64,000 bases of DNA from Lachnospiraceae bacterium (GCA_017935565.1 JAGBHK010000009.1:27087-91086), one strand, 5' to 3'; positions 37,817-47,342 are shown, numbered from the stretch's first letter. The notes: generated from the sequence alone by a model not told the origin. Program-made: numbers and translations.

Positions 37817-38551
37817 TCACATAGTATCTACTGCCATTTTCATTACTTTCGCAATATCATCGTGAATAACTAAATCAGCATTCGAATCTGCACTTGTACT
37901 GGTTTTATTTATTAATACAAGATTATCTCCACCAAAATATCTCAAAAGACCTGCCGCAGGATACACAACCAACGATGTACCACCAACTATCAATGTATCC
38001 GCATGCATAATGGCATTTATGGCTCCCGATACAACATCATCGTCAAGCCCTTCCTCATACAATACCACATCTGGCTTAATAATTCCACCACATTTACATT
38101 TCGGTATCCCTGTTGAATTTCTAACATACTCACCATCATAAAACTCATGACAACTCATACAATAATTCCTAAGAACTGAACCATGTAATTCATAAACCAC
38201 TTTACTTCCTGCCGCTTGATGTAAACCATCAATATTTTGCGTCACAACTGCTTTTAGTTTCCCCATTTCTTCTAGGGCTGCCAATGCTTTGTGACAATCA
38301 TTTGGCAACGCATCAGGATAAACCAAATGTTCTTTATAAAACTCGTAAAACATCTCTGTATCACGAACAAAAAATGTATGAGAAACCAACTCTTCTGGCG
38401 ATAGGTTTCTTTTATATTTCATACTATACAAACCATTTGCACTTCTAAAATCAGGAATTCCACTAGCTGTACTCACCCCTGCACCACCAAAAAACACTAT
38501 ATTATTTGATGCTCTTAAAATTCCTGCCAATTTATTAATATCTTCACTCAT
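37817..38551 (-). CDS. NAD-dependent protein deacetylase, sirtuin family
   Basis: Sir2 enzymes deacylate lysine side chains with NAD. The 244-residue protein has FGGAGVSTASGIPDFRS (about residues 21-36), TQNIDGLHQAAGS and the catalytic His in YELHGS (about 120), a four-Cys zinc site (CMSCHEF and PKCKCGG), IKPDVVLYEE and IVGGTSLVVYPA. Length and motifs are those of a typical bacterial cytosolic sirtuin (CobB/SrtN type). It is sandwiched between two genes for exported proteins, with an 11-base gap to the protease gene, so it probably shares a transcript with them; no functional link is evident. Confidence 0.94.
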   Translation of the reverse strand: MSEDINKLAGILRASNNIVFFGGAGVSTASGIPDFRSANGLYSMKYKRNLSPEELVSHTFFVRDTEMFYEFYKEHLVYPDALPNDCHKALAALEEMGKLKAVVTQNIDGLHQAAGSKVVYELHGSVLRNYCMSCHEFYDGEYVRNSTGIPKCKCGGIIKPDVVLYEEGLDDDVVSGAINAIMHADTLIVGGTSLVVYPAAGLLRYFGGDNLVLINKTSTSADSNADLVIHDDIAKVMKMAVDTM

Positions 38552-38562
38552 TACTCTGCCTC

Positions 38563-41500
38563 CTATTTAACTTCAACCCCAACAATTGTATCTTTTTTTA
38601 GTAACGATGCTTTTACTTTAATAAAATCAGTAATATTAATTTTTCCATCACCATTTACATCCGCAGCTTCTAAATACACACCATCGAGTTTAGATTTTTT
38701 CAAAATATTTGCCTTTACCGCTATCATATCTGTAATGTTAATCTTTCCATCACCATTTGTATCACCTGTAACTACTGTAAAATACGAACGAACAACGTTA
38801 TTATTGTAAATAATATCAACTGTCATTCCCGTGCCCAATAAACTATTTTTATCAATAATTTTATTTGCTTTTCTTACATAAATGTAATTACTTTCATATA
38901 TAGTTGATAAAAAATCTTTAACCTTTGTACCTTGAGTAATTTTACTTATGTTCAAATTCGATTGGTTAACACTATGTACGGCCGAATTAATAATACTTGG
39001 AACTGCTGGAATAATTTCAAATGTATATTCTCTTCTACCCGTATAATTACCAATGTATGAAACCACCATCGTTGCTGTTCCTACCGAGTCATTATCGCTA
39101 TATGACAATACATAATCTTTTCCGTAAACCAATGTCTTATATGCACTTCTGATAAACACTTGTGGTTCTATAGCCGCTCCATTATAAAAATGTTCTTTAT
39201 CATATGATACTGAATAATTTTCCGCTTTGGCACGTTTAATAACAAAGTTTATCATTTCCGTACCTTTATAGCGTCCAATAAAGTTTACTATAACAGTCGC
39301 TGTACCAATATTAATGTTATCTTTATAATTCAATGTATAATCATAACCTTCTCGCAATACAACTTCTTCATTTTTCACAATAGGTTTTGGCATTATTGGT
39401 AGCCCTGTATATTCATATTCCTGTATATCTTCTATGATGTAGAAATTATCACTTCTTCCCGTAACTTTAGTTTTCTCACCATCAGCATTAGTAGTTGTAA
39501 GAATTATTGTTTCACCATATCTAACAGTTATCTCACAATAGTAATACTTTTCTTCACCTTCATTTACAATAACCTTACAATGCTCTTCGTTTTGATTCTC
39601 CATTGGTAAAAATTCTGCATCTTTCGACTCAGCTTCATACCATTGATACAAATATTCAAAGCCTTCCATCTTATCCAAGATGCTTGCATGCAAAACAGTT
39701 TCTGTGCTACCATCATCAAGACTGATATCATAAACCACGTCAACCATCGGTTCCACATATGCTCCATTTACAATCATTGCTTCTTCTTGGAACATAGTTG
39801 TTCTATCACTGTCGGTAATATATATTTCCACAGGACTCATATGTCCAAAATCTATATATGTTGTAATATAGCCTTCTTCATCCTTTTGTTCATCAACAAG
39901 TACACAACCTTTAAAATTATCACTTTCAGATAATTTATACCAAATATAATAATTATCATAGTCAGAAGCCTTAAATCTTACAACTGTAATATTTTTCTCA
40001 TCAATTTCTTCTACATACCACTTAATATAATCAACATTTATAGGTCGTTCTTTTACAATTTTAGAAACCACAAGCTGCATATCGCCATAAATCTTTTCAT
40101 CACCAACCATTACATAACTAGATACACCAAAGTTACAAACAGTTCCTGATTCCAATTCTTTTGTTGAAAATGAATATTCTCTCGAATCTGCAGGTAGACT
40201 ATCAATTAAAGTATAGTTTGAATCCTCTCCTACATAAGCAAAAACATCAATTCCATCCACTTCATTTGATGGCTTATTCCATGTAATAATCATTTCTTCA
40301 TAAAATCTATTATCAACAGACAAATTACCAACTGCCGCAACTGGCTTATTAGCACTATATGCAGCACTCTTTTTAGATTCATAAATAATATCATCTATAA
40401 TCACAAATGAGGTAATCGTATATTCGTAATTTTCACCATATTCAATATTATCATCACTATAAGACTTTTCTTCTTTACTTAATGTAGCAATCAACTCATA
40501 ATCGCCACCGTCTGTAGATTTGTAAACATTATATCCATCCACCAATGGGAGCGGAGTCCATTTTAAAACTACAGACTCACTAAATGTATGTCCCGAAAAA
40601 AGCACCTCTGGTGACATAATAGTAATAGATTTCTGTTGAGAATAATCTCCATTTATACCTGAAACTACTGCACACACCTTATAGTAATATTTCGTATTAA
40701 TTTCTACATTCTCATCAACATATGAATTTCCAAATATTTCATCAATGACAACTTCATTTTCACCGTCTGCGGATGTACTTCTTACAATTCTATACCAATC
40801 AGCATTTTCAATAGTTTGCCATTCAATAACAACATTTGACACCGTAGAATTGTCAAGTTTTGTAATCTGTGGTACATCAATATTTTCCCCCGCATTCAAT
40901 GTAAATGCTTTAATGCACAAATCACCATACTGTGCAGCATCCATAAATTTTCCGTTAGAATACATTTTTCTATATGTATGTCCTTCTTTTGCAGTACACA
41001 CAGTCTTTGTATTTCCCGCAGCCCCCATATTAAATCCATTATACTCATGCATCATCCAAACATTGTCCTCAAATACAATTACAACCGTAATAGTATCGCC
41101 TGGCTGTAAAACAACTTTTTCTGATAGCATTACAGTATAATAGCCTTCATGAGTAACCACTCCGCCCTGTGTAGCAATCAGTTCACCATTGTCCAATGTA
41201 TTTTCGCCTTCATTTTTGTATACATTCACAGTAAATCCTGTATTTACAGAATAAATAGCAAAGGAAACTGCTTCCAATGTTTGCTGTTTTTCGCCTTCAA
41301 TCTCATAGACTGCAGCAAATTCGACACCATATCTACTTGAATAATAAATAGTTGCTCCATCGTATTGATACACATTTGAAAACATATCTTTTGGCGCAAT
41401 TTCATAAATAACCGCATCCTGACTATTAAGTCCCACGTCTTCATACGAAATCCAGCAATATCCACCATCACCAAACCCTGTACCCCAACTATTTTTAATT

Positions 41501-42426
41501 AACCATGCACCATTATTACTAGGAATACGCGTCCTGCCATGTCTATCTACCATACCGAATAAATGCTTATCCATATTGTCATCCCAACCGACAATTGTTA
41601 TGGCATGATTTGTACTTTCCAACTCATAATTATATAAGTACAAGTAATTGTTTTTTGCATATGCTGCCGCAGAATAATAACAAGCTGCAACAGCTCCATT
41701 ATTGATAATTGCCGTTTTAATCTGCTCTGTATCACTCATATTCAAATAATACTGACCAGTCAAAACATAATCCATTTCATTTTCATCTGGAACATATTCT
41801 GGAATCACACCTTTATTTGTGCTGTAATTATAAGTAGCTTTATCGTCATTATATATTCCCGCCCATTTACTAAGTGTTTTGAATGCGTATTGATTATTGC
41901 CACCCTGATTAAATCCAACATAATAATCTGTTGTAACAGTATAATCGCCAGTATCTTCCATATACATATCATCCGAATATGATAAATAAGCCAATGCATA
42001 TTCAGAAAAATCAATATCATCTGCACTATCTGCCATTCTATGTGTCAATGCGTATGATTCCATTACTGCACAGGCTGCAAATGCCCAACAAGTTCCCCAT
42101 TGTCTCTGATTTTTCACCGAAGTTACATATCCATTTTCCACGGAACTATATTTGTCTGGCAATATCGTTGCATAGTTAATAGAAAGCACAGGATTACTAT
42201 CCGCGCCTTCTTCAATACTCTTTGCATTATAGTCATTAGGAATATAGCCATTTAATGGCATTTCCGTGTTAACACTTTCACTATCCACATTTGCGTACTC
42301 AACATAAGCATCACAAGTAATGTTATCCTGCGATGCATACAATACCGACATATCAATGCTAGTAAAAAAAGTGATAGCCGCCATGAATACGCCAAGGGGA
42401 CGTTTAAAAAAACATCTTCTTTGCAT
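38563..42426 (-). CDS. Secreted papain-like (C1) cysteine protease with FN3 repeats and a C-terminal dockerin-like module
   Basis: A 1,287-residue extracellular protein. A signal peptide covers about residues 1-31. A C1-type catalytic domain follows, with the nucleophile in NQRQWGTCWAFAACAVMES (about 112), the His in NHAITIVGWDD (about 275) and the Asn in AWLIKNSWGTG (about 313). Fibronectin-III-like repeats lie at about 505-870, and two copies of an MBG/YDG-type repeat (YDYTLNYKDNINIGTATVIV and YVLSYSDNDSVGTATMVV) at about 1030-1185. The end has two calcium-loop motifs GDTNGDGKINITDMIAVK and DVNGDGKINITDFIKVK, a type I dockerin pattern. No cohesin gene is visible. It could attach to a scaffold or fold as an autonomous calcium module. 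Confidence 0.88.
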   Translation of the reverse strand: MQRRCFFKRPLGVFMAAITFFTSIDMSVLYASQDNITCDAYVEYANVDSESVNTEMPLNGYIPNDYNAKSIEEGADSNPVLSINYATILPDKYSSVENGYVTSVKNQRQWGTCWAFAACAVMESYALTHRMADSADDIDFSEYALAYLSYSDDMYMEDTGDYTVTTDYYVGFNQGGNNQYAFKTLSKWAGIYNDDKATYNYSTNKGVIPEYVPDENEMDYVLTGQYYLNMSDTEQIKTAIINNGAVAACYYSAAAYAKNNYLYLYNYELESTNHAITIVGWDDNMDKHLFGMVDRHGRTRIPSNNGAWLIKNSWGTGFGDGGYCWISYEDVGLNSQDAVIYEIAPKDMFSNVYQYDGATIYYSSRYGVEFAAVYEIEGEKQQTLEAVSFAIYSVNTGFTVNVYKNEGENTLDNGELIATQGGVVTHEGYYTVMLSEKVVLQPGDTITVVIVFEDNVWMMHEYNGFNMGAAGNTKTVCTAKEGHTYRKMYSNGKFMDAAQYGDLCIKAFTLNAGENIDVPQITKLDNSTVSNVVIEWQTIENADWYRIVRSTSADGENEVVIDEIFGNSYVDENVEINTKYYYKVCAVVSGINGDYSQQKSITIMSPEVLFSGHTFSESVVLKWTPLPLVDGYNVYKSTDGGDYELIATLSKEEKSYSDDNIEYGENYEYTITSFVIIDDIIYESKKSAAYSANKPVAAVGNLSVDNRFYEEMIITWNKPSNEVDGIDVFAYVGEDSNYTLIDSLPADSREYSFSTKELESGTVCNFGVSSYVMVGDEKIYGDMQLVVSKIVKERPINVDYIKWYVEEIDEKNITVVRFKASDYDNYYIWYKLSESDNFKGCVLVDEQKDEEGYITTYIDFGHMSPVEIYITDSDRTTMFQEEAMIVNGAYVEPMVDVVYDISLDDGSTETVLHASILDKMEGFEYLYQWYEAESKDAEFLPMENQNEEHCKVIVNEGEEKYYYCEITVRYGETIILTTTNADGEKTKVTGRSDNFYIIEDIQEYEYTGLPIMPKPIVKNEEVVLREGYDYTLNYKDNINIGTATVIVNFIGRYKGTEMINFVIKRAKAENYSVSYDKEHFYNGAAIEPQVFIRSAYKTLVYGKDYVLSYSDNDSVGTATMVVSYIGNYTGRREYTFEIIPAVPSIINSAVHSVNQSNLNISKITQGTKVKDFLSTIYESNYIYVRKANKIIDKNSLLGTGMTVDIIYNNNVVRSYFTVVTGDTNGDGKINITDMIAVKANILKKSKLDGVYLEAADVNGDGKINITDFIKVKASLLKKDTIVGVEVK

Positions 42427-42506
42427 AATCCAAGCCCTCTATTTTTAAATTTTAAGTCACAATAAATATGTTAGTATTATACCATTTTTTTTGGTTTTGT
42501 TCAAGA

Positions 42507-42552
42507 TTTTTGTTTTAGTTACTCTCCCGTATTACTAAAAGATTATTTGTAG
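42507..42552. repeat. Partial copy of the palindromic repeat
   Basis: AGATTTTTGTTTTAGTTACT followed by CTCCCGTATTACTAAAAGATTATTT matches the reverse complement of the right arm at 26.24-26.28 kb (GAGTTATTAAAAC and CTAGCAATACGGGAGAG regions) with a few mismatches and one short gap. It stands just before the antitoxin RNA promoter. Confidence 0.7.
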
Positions 42553-42566
42553 AAATGAATTTATTA

Positions 42567-42599
42567 TTGTAATTATAAAAGTATGTGTTATAATATAAT
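42567..42599 (+). promoter_or_regulatory. Predicted promoter of the antisense RNA of the type I toxin locus
   Basis: TTGTAA (42567-42572) and TATAAT (42589-42594), 16 bases apart, with a second overlapping TATAAT at 42594-42599. Transcription would start near 42601-42606, facing the toxin gene. Confidence 0.75.
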
Positions 42600-42607
42600 T
42601 AATAAAA

Positions 42608-42632
42608 GGCAATCGCCACAGAGTGGTTGACC
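42608..42632 (+). repeat. Inverted 25-27-base repeat flanking the toxin locus, copy A
   Basis: GGCAATCG-CCACAGA-GTGGTTGACC. The same motif in the opposite orientation is at 42814-42840, so both convergent transcripts begin with it. Confidence 0.8.
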
Positions 42633-42645
42633 TAAGATTAGAAAG

Positions 42646-42686
42646 AAGACCTTCCCTATCCGGTCAAAGTACAGGGAAGGTCTTTT
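42646..42686. terminator. Bidirectional terminator shared by toxin mRNA and antitoxin RNA
   Basis: A perfect 12-base stem AAGACCTTCCCT/AGGGAAGGTCTT (42646-42657 with 42673-42684), with T-runs on both strands just outside it. The loop contains CCGGTCAAAG. Confidence 0.88.
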
Positions 42687-42692
42687 GCTACT

Positions 42693-42782
42693 TTAGTGAC
42701 AAATCAAATAAATGAATGTCAGTAGTGCCAATAGGAACATTCCGAAAGACATTAAGTCTTTAAAATCGAATCTATTCTTCAT
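42693..42782 (-). CDS. Type I toxin peptide (holin-like, 29 residues)
   Basis: A short leftward reading frame encodes MKNRFDFKDLMSFGMFLLAL followed by LTFIYLICH, i.e. a charged N-terminus and a single membrane helix of about 18 residues. This is the shape of the Fst/TxpA/'putative holin-like toxin' peptides that depolarise the host membrane. GGAGGTG lies 6-7 bases before the ATG. That ribosome-binding site is the 3' arm of a perfect 9-base hairpin in the leader. The gene is flanked by its own promoter and a bidirectional terminator, with an antisense RNA promoter opposing it. It is too short for ordinary gene callers. Toxicity is inferred. Confidence 0.82.
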   Translation of the reverse strand: MKNRFDFKDLMSFGMFLLALLTFIYLICH

Positions 42783-42789
42783 GAGCATC

Positions 42790-42816
42790 ACCTCCATTCT
42801 ATGTAAAAATGGAGGT
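42790..42816 (-). promoter_or_regulatory. Leader hairpin that hides the toxin ribosome-binding site
   Basis: On the toxin mRNA, ACCTCCATT pairs perfectly with AATGGAGGT (9 base pairs, 9-base loop), burying the GGAGG signal. A second hairpin (AGTAGCT/AGCTACT, 42841-42858) caps the mRNA 5' end. Both are hallmarks of type I toxin mRNAs, which are translated poorly until refolded. Confidence 0.8.
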
Positions 42817-42840
42817 CAACCACCCTGTAACACGATTGCC
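42814..42840 (-). repeat. Inverted repeat flanking the toxin locus, copy B
   Basis: On the minus strand GGCAATCGTGTTACAGGGTG followed by GTTGACC; compare copy A at 42608-42632. It forms the start of the toxin mRNA. Confidence 0.8.
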
Positions 42841-42864
42841 AGTAGCTATAAAGCTACTAAAATT

Positions 42865-42893
42865 ATTATATCATAAAACATCACAGAACACAA
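42865..42893 (-). promoter_or_regulatory. Predicted promoter of the toxin mRNA
   Basis: Minus-strand TTGTGT (42888-42893) and TATAAT (42865-42870) with a 17-base spacer; the start would be near 42858, just at the 5' capping hairpin. Confidence 0.78.
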
Positions 42894-42917
42894 GTTCGAA
42901 ATAGTTGTTTTTAGCAA

Positions 42918-45527
42918 CTATTTGTTCATCATTTCCATATATGCCAATATATGAGAATTTAATATTTCACTACTTAAATACATTTTGTATTCAACTCCAC
43001 TTGCAATAGCCATCTCATTAGCAGCTGCGGCCTTGGCTTTTACAACAGCATCATCTTTTTTATCATCACCTTTAACCTCAATTAATTGATATGAATCATC
43101 TTCCATTTTAGCTAAAAAATCTGGATAGTAATGCCTTATACGTCCAGACTCTGGATCATAATATTGTACCGAAAGATCCCCTTGATTTGCTGTAAACATA
43201 CCTGTAAAATACACTTCTTTCACCTTGTTATTTGTGATATATTGCAGGAAACATTCCTTTTCCGACATAGAATCAAAACAATATGTATCCGCATGAAAAC
43301 TTTTTGATATCTGTTCAGGTGTCAACCCACCATACTTATTAGTAATAACAAGATCTTCTCTCGCCGAGAATTCATAATAACCTGCATTTTCAGGTTCTCT
43401 CAAAAGAACTATCTCTTTATCCTCACTCTTAACTTCGCTTTTTACTTCATATAAAGTATGAAATATTGTAGGTACTATAATATCGTCCAGTATCTGATTA
43501 TATCTATTCACTGCTGATAATATAGTTTCAACTCCGTCCACAGCTTCCCTTAATATCCTTGTTGCAAGAATACAAGATATATTCAAATAACGCGCTACTT
43601 CACCTGCAAGTGAAAACATACTGAACTTCATCTGTTCTTTAATATAATCAATATTTTTTTCCTTTAATGACGAATCTCGTGCAATACTATCCTTTTCATA
43701 CATTATACTTTGATATTTAGAATAATCAATTTCACCAATTTTAAAATCAACAGGTAGCAAATATTCTTTTTCTTCTAGCGAATATTCATGCCACACTTTT
43801 TTAAGGATTATTTTTCGTGGTGGTGGAAGAACTCGAACCTTTTGAGGAACCTTTTTCTTCACAGTATTGTTCTTCATATCCTTAATTTCCATATTAAAAT
43901 TCTTGTTAAGTTCATCATTTAATGTATCATAATTTTCTTTTGATAAGAACACTGTAGCTGTCTGTCTTTCGTCTGTTATGTTTCTTAGACAACGCATCGT
44001 AGCCTGTAATACAAAAATTTTAGAATTAGGATTTCTAAACATCGCAACGCCAAATAACGAACGACAATTCCAGCCTTCTTTTCCCTTGTCTACAAGGATA
44101 ATAAACTGCTTATCATCCCCCTGACTTCCCCTAACATCCAAATCATTAAAATTACGTATATCCTCATTTTTTGTATATTTTGTATCTCCAACATTAAGCA
44201 ATATAGTACTTGTCGGAATACCTAAGTCGGCTAATATTTCTTCTAACACAGGGCGCACTTCATTTGCCGCTTCCTCAACACCTGAAGCATAAATAGCTAA
44301 TTTAGGATTCAACCCTTCATATTTTTTTCCACCATATCTATCCCAAAATGTACTAACAGCCATGCGCAAAAATTCTGTGTTTTTTACATTTTCAAATGCA
44401 ATAGGATCTGCGTCTTTCAAATATCCATTCCATATTGACTCTTTCAACCCATACGCATACACCACTTCCGGCAAAACTTGCTTATTAACATACGGAGTTC
44501 CAGTATAATTATAACAAGCCACAATAGACGTTCTTTCCGCCAACATATTGATAGTATCTCTAAGACTTGTTTTATTTGCAGTCTTTGAACGAATCTGCTT
44601 CTCAAGATCCGCTCCAAACAAATGATGTGCTTCATCCACATATACACCAAGTTGTGGTAAACGACAAATTTTCTTAAATCGTTGATTATCCATTAACGAT
44701 GCATCATCCCATATATCGTCCAAATCACTATTATCATCGCCATAAACAGATGATAATAATGACCCTTGACCGAATAGTACTTCCTCTGGTTTCGGATCTT
44801 TTCTTTTCTTTTTTACAATAATCTTTTGCGTATTAGAAATGATAATGTTAAAATCCGAATCATCAATAGTATGCAATGTCGTACCCGTTTCCTCAAGGAA
44901 ATGAAACTTAATATTAGAATCTAATACACGAGCGTATTCTGGCGGTACAACCTTGTTTTTATCAATGGTTATAATTTCTCTTAACGACTGTAATACTGTT
45001 TTATCCGGTGCAAATACCAAAGCATTATGACAGAACCTTTTATCTCTAGGATATTTGTTGGCAAGTAAAAACTCATAAAAAATACAAGTGGCCATTAAAA
45101 TTGTTTTTCCTAGTCCCATAGTAAGTGCATAAATATAGTTAGGATAACTTTCTTTATACTTTTTCATCTGTTTAAAGAGTATATCTGTCACTTCCGCTGA
45201 TTCTCTATCAAATAACTTAATTTGTCCACCTTTACTTACTGAATAATATGATGCGTCAGAAAACTTGTCTCTTCTATTTCTCCAGTCATCAAACATCTCA
45301 TAAACCTGAGGATTGCCCATAAATTCTTTTATAAACACATACATCTCCAATGCTTCAAACTGCGGTAAGCGTAAAAATGCATCAGGATTTTCTTTTTTAT
45401 CATTATATGCAAGAAATTTTTTTGTAAGGTCATTATATCTCGAACGGATTTTTCCACGATTCATATCGTAGTAATACTTCAATTGTTGATAAAACGCAAA
45501 CTCTTCTGAATACTGTACATTAGGCAT
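42918..45527 (-). CDS. res: Type III restriction enzyme subunit (SF2 helicase-nuclease)
   Basis: The 869-residue Res subunit couples ATP-driven sliding to DNA cleavage. An SF2 helicase core carries the motif I region YALTMGLGKTILMATC (about residue 137), the DEAH box YVDEAHHLFG (about 300) and a motif VI-like QATMRCLRNI. The C-terminal PD-(D/E)XK nuclease shows RHYYPDFLAKMEDDSYQLIEVKGDD (given as YPDFLA and LIEVKG, about 795-815). ATG 45527 follows GGAGGTGTAG inside the last codons of mod, four bases after the mod stop; the longer frame to 45611 runs into mod and is not used. Together with Mod it would act as a type III-like system needing two recognition sites. Confidence 0.9.
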   Translation of the reverse strand: MPNVQYSEEFAFYQQLKYYYDMNRGKIRSRYNDLTKKFLAYNDKKENPDAFLRLPQFEALEMYVFIKEFMGNPQVYEMFDDWRNRRDKFSDASYYSVSKGGQIKLFDRESAEVTDILFKQMKKYKESYPNYIYALTMGLGKTILMATCIFYEFLLANKYPRDKRFCHNALVFAPDKTVLQSLREIITIDKNKVVPPEYARVLDSNIKFHFLEETGTTLHTIDDSDFNIIISNTQKIIVKKKRKDPKPEEVLFGQGSLLSSVYGDDNSDLDDIWDDASLMDNQRFKKICRLPQLGVYVDEAHHLFGADLEKQIRSKTANKTSLRDTINMLAERTSIVACYNYTGTPYVNKQVLPEVVYAYGLKESIWNGYLKDADPIAFENVKNTEFLRMAVSTFWDRYGGKKYEGLNPKLAIYASGVEEAANEVRPVLEEILADLGIPTSTILLNVGDTKYTKNEDIRNFNDLDVRGSQGDDKQFIILVDKGKEGWNCRSLFGVAMFRNPNSKIFVLQATMRCLRNITDERQTATVFLSKENYDTLNDELNKNFNMEIKDMKNNTVKKKVPQKVRVLPPPRKIILKKVWHEYSLEEKEYLLPVDFKIGEIDYSKYQSIMYEKDSIARDSSLKEKNIDYIKEQMKFSMFSLAGEVARYLNISCILATRILREAVDGVETILSAVNRYNQILDDIIVPTIFHTLYEVKSEVKSEDKEIVLLREPENAGYYEFSAREDLVITNKYGGLTPEQISKSFHADTYCFDSMSEKECFLQYITNNKVKEVYFTGMFTANQGDLSVQYYDPESGRIRHYYPDFLAKMEDDSYQLIEVKGDDKKDDAVVKAKAAAANEMAIASGVEYKMYLSSEILNSHILAYMEMMNK

Positions 45528-45531
45528 AAAT

Positions 45532-47319
45532 CTACACCTCCATTTCCAAAGACTCAGAGAGTAAATCAGTAATCTTAATCTTAATTTTTCCTGCATTCTC
45601 TGGTATATCATATATACCTATAACTAATCCCTTTTTATCCGGCACATCTGTAACTATTGGTTGCATAACTACTCCATCATAGTTCCAATCAATCATAATA
45701 GACTCAACCAATTGTCTCCAATCTTCAACATACTCTTTTTGAAGAGATAATTTTTGCATAAGATTCATAGGATAAAATGCACGCACAACAAGCTTATTAC
45801 CCTCTCGCACAATCTCTGCCTCAGCCTCTCTCTTAAGTTGAAGTTCTGACTTATCACGCAAGATATCAACTATCTGAATGTCAAACTTATAATCTGATAA
45901 TTCTGCTTCTAATGAAACTTTTAAATCTGGTTCATGCCCCATACACACTATAGTAATTCTTTCAACAGGTAAAGACGGATTTTCTTCTTTACGTTTCTCA
46001 TATGTTTTATATGGCATATTAGCTTTAAGTTCTTCTAAATCCGCCTTTGTAGCAATACGATTTACTGGCATAATCTTAACCATACGCCCATCCAATTCGC
46101 CATCCCACAAATCACTTTGAGGAAATGGTTGAATTTCAAGTGCTTCTATAAGCAATTCTCTAGCTTCAATCGGATTACGGAAGAAATCATAATTATTAAC
46201 ATTATAAACTTCAAATCCTGTATATTTATCATTTTCTTCGTCTGATGCATTAAGTTCATCAGCAACGTTTATAAGTCTTTTAGTTGTAGTTTGAATTGCA
46301 CCCAAATTGATATCTGCACCAATAAATCTACGTCCAAGTTTCATTGCAACAGCCTGTGTTGTACCCGAACCCATAAAACAGTCAAAAACAAGGTCTCCAG
46401 GATTAGATGATGCTTTTATAATTCGTTCTATTAACGCCTCTGGTTTTTGAGTTGGATATTCCGTTGACTCGGAAAATCCACTTTTCAGCGCCGAAATATC
46501 CACCCACCAATCTGATAAAGGCGCGCCATTATTAATATCCAACCACGCAGAATCCAAATCCTCTGGAATTCCCTTAAGTTTAGCAAAAACACCTGGATTT
46601 GATTCCTTTAAACTTCTATATGTAATCTTCCCTTCCGTATCAAAATATGGTTTATATCTCTTTATTGTACTTTCAGAAAGACGTTTTCTCATAACATTAA
46701 ATGTACGATTTTCTGAATTCGTTTTACCATACATAAAAACTGTATCATGTTTTCGCTTGAAATACTTAACTGTACGGCTTCCGATATCTTCGTATCCCCA
46801 AACAATCTCATTAATAAAATTATCATGGCCAAACACTTCATCTAACACGCATCGTATATATCCAGCTTTATGCCAGTCACAATGCAAGTATAATGTACCT
46901 GTATCAGCTAATAATTCACGCATAATTATCAATCTTTCATACATAAATTGCAAATACTCATCATTTGTCCATATATCCCCATACTGTTTTTCTTCAAACG
47001 AAGTGCTATCCGTCTCTGTTTTTCCAATCCCTTTTACTTCAATTTTTTTCTTATAATCCGCCTTGCTGTCAAATGGTGGATCAATATAAATCAAATCTAT
47101 TTTTCCACGATAGTCTTTATATAGATGACTCATCACCTGAAGATTATCACCCCAAAATATTTTATTTATCCAACCATCCTTGTCGTCACCATAACTCTCA
47201 CGTAATTGGGCAGGATAATATTGACTAAAACGATAAGGTCTCTTACCAGTCCATCTAAGTTCAGGAAATCCCTTTATCGTAGGTCTCTGAGTAAATTCAA
47301 ATGTCATTTGTTCTTCCAT
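45532..47319 (-). CDS. mod: Type III-like DNA methyltransferase (Mod)
   Basis: The 595-residue beta-class N6-adenine methyltransferase would protect host sites and provide recognition to Res. Catalytic motif IV IYIDPPFDSKADY (about residue 82) comes before the SAM motif I VFDCFMGSGTTQAVA (about 318), the order of the beta group. A target-recognition region lies between and after them. ATG 47319 is 5 bases after GGAGG, preferred to 47331. The gene lies 23 bases downstream of the UvrD-nuclease gene and four bases before res, so all three form one operon. No phase-variable repeat tract was seen within it. Confidence 0.92.
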   Translation of the reverse strand: MEEQMTFEFTQRPTIKGFPELRWTGKRPYRFSQYYPAQLRESYGDDKDGWINKIFWGDNLQVMSHLYKDYRGKIDLIYIDPPFDSKADYKKKIEVKGIGKTETDSTSFEEKQYGDIWTNDEYLQFMYERLIIMRELLADTGTLYLHCDWHKAGYIRCVLDEVFGHDNFINEIVWGYEDIGSRTVKYFKRKHDTVFMYGKTNSENRTFNVMRKRLSESTIKRYKPYFDTEGKITYRSLKESNPGVFAKLKGIPEDLDSAWLDINNGAPLSDWWVDISALKSGFSESTEYPTQKPEALIERIIKASSNPGDLVFDCFMGSGTTQAVAMKLGRRFIGADINLGAIQTTTKRLINVADELNASDEENDKYTGFEVYNVNNYDFFRNPIEARELLIEALEIQPFPQSDLWDGELDGRMVKIMPVNRIATKADLEELKANMPYKTYEKRKEENPSLPVERITIVCMGHEPDLKVSLEAELSDYKFDIQIVDILRDKSELQLKREAEAEIVREGNKLVVRAFYPMNLMQKLSLQKEYVEDWRQLVESIMIDWNYDGVVMQPIVTDVPDKKGLVIGIYDIPENAGKIKIKITDLLSESLEMEV

Positions 47320-47342
47320 AATCGCCTCCACATTGCTCTATA

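Larger units (their letters stand above)
42601..42690 (+). ncRNA. Predicted antitoxin RNA of the type I toxin-antitoxin locus
   Basis: The convergent promoter at 42567-42599 and the terminator at 42646-42686 bracket an RNA of about 85-90 bases with no sensible reading frame. It runs through the shared terminator and so is complementary to the 3' end of the toxin mRNA. Its 5' end (GGCAATCGCCACAGAGTGGT then TGACC) is nearly identical to the toxin mRNA 5' leader. The arrangement matches convergent Fst/TxpA-type loci. No experimental evidence is available. Confidence 0.68.

Noticed and set aside
37799-37820. GTG start of the DUF6273 protein overlapping the sirtuin stop codon.
   Set aside because: The GTG lacks a ribosome-binding site; the ATG at 37799 has one and begins a normal signal peptide.
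42918-45611. Res start at 45611 giving 897 residues.
   Set aside because: The extra 28 residues lie inside the mod reading frame and lack a ribosome-binding site, while ATG 45527 has GGAGGTG before it.
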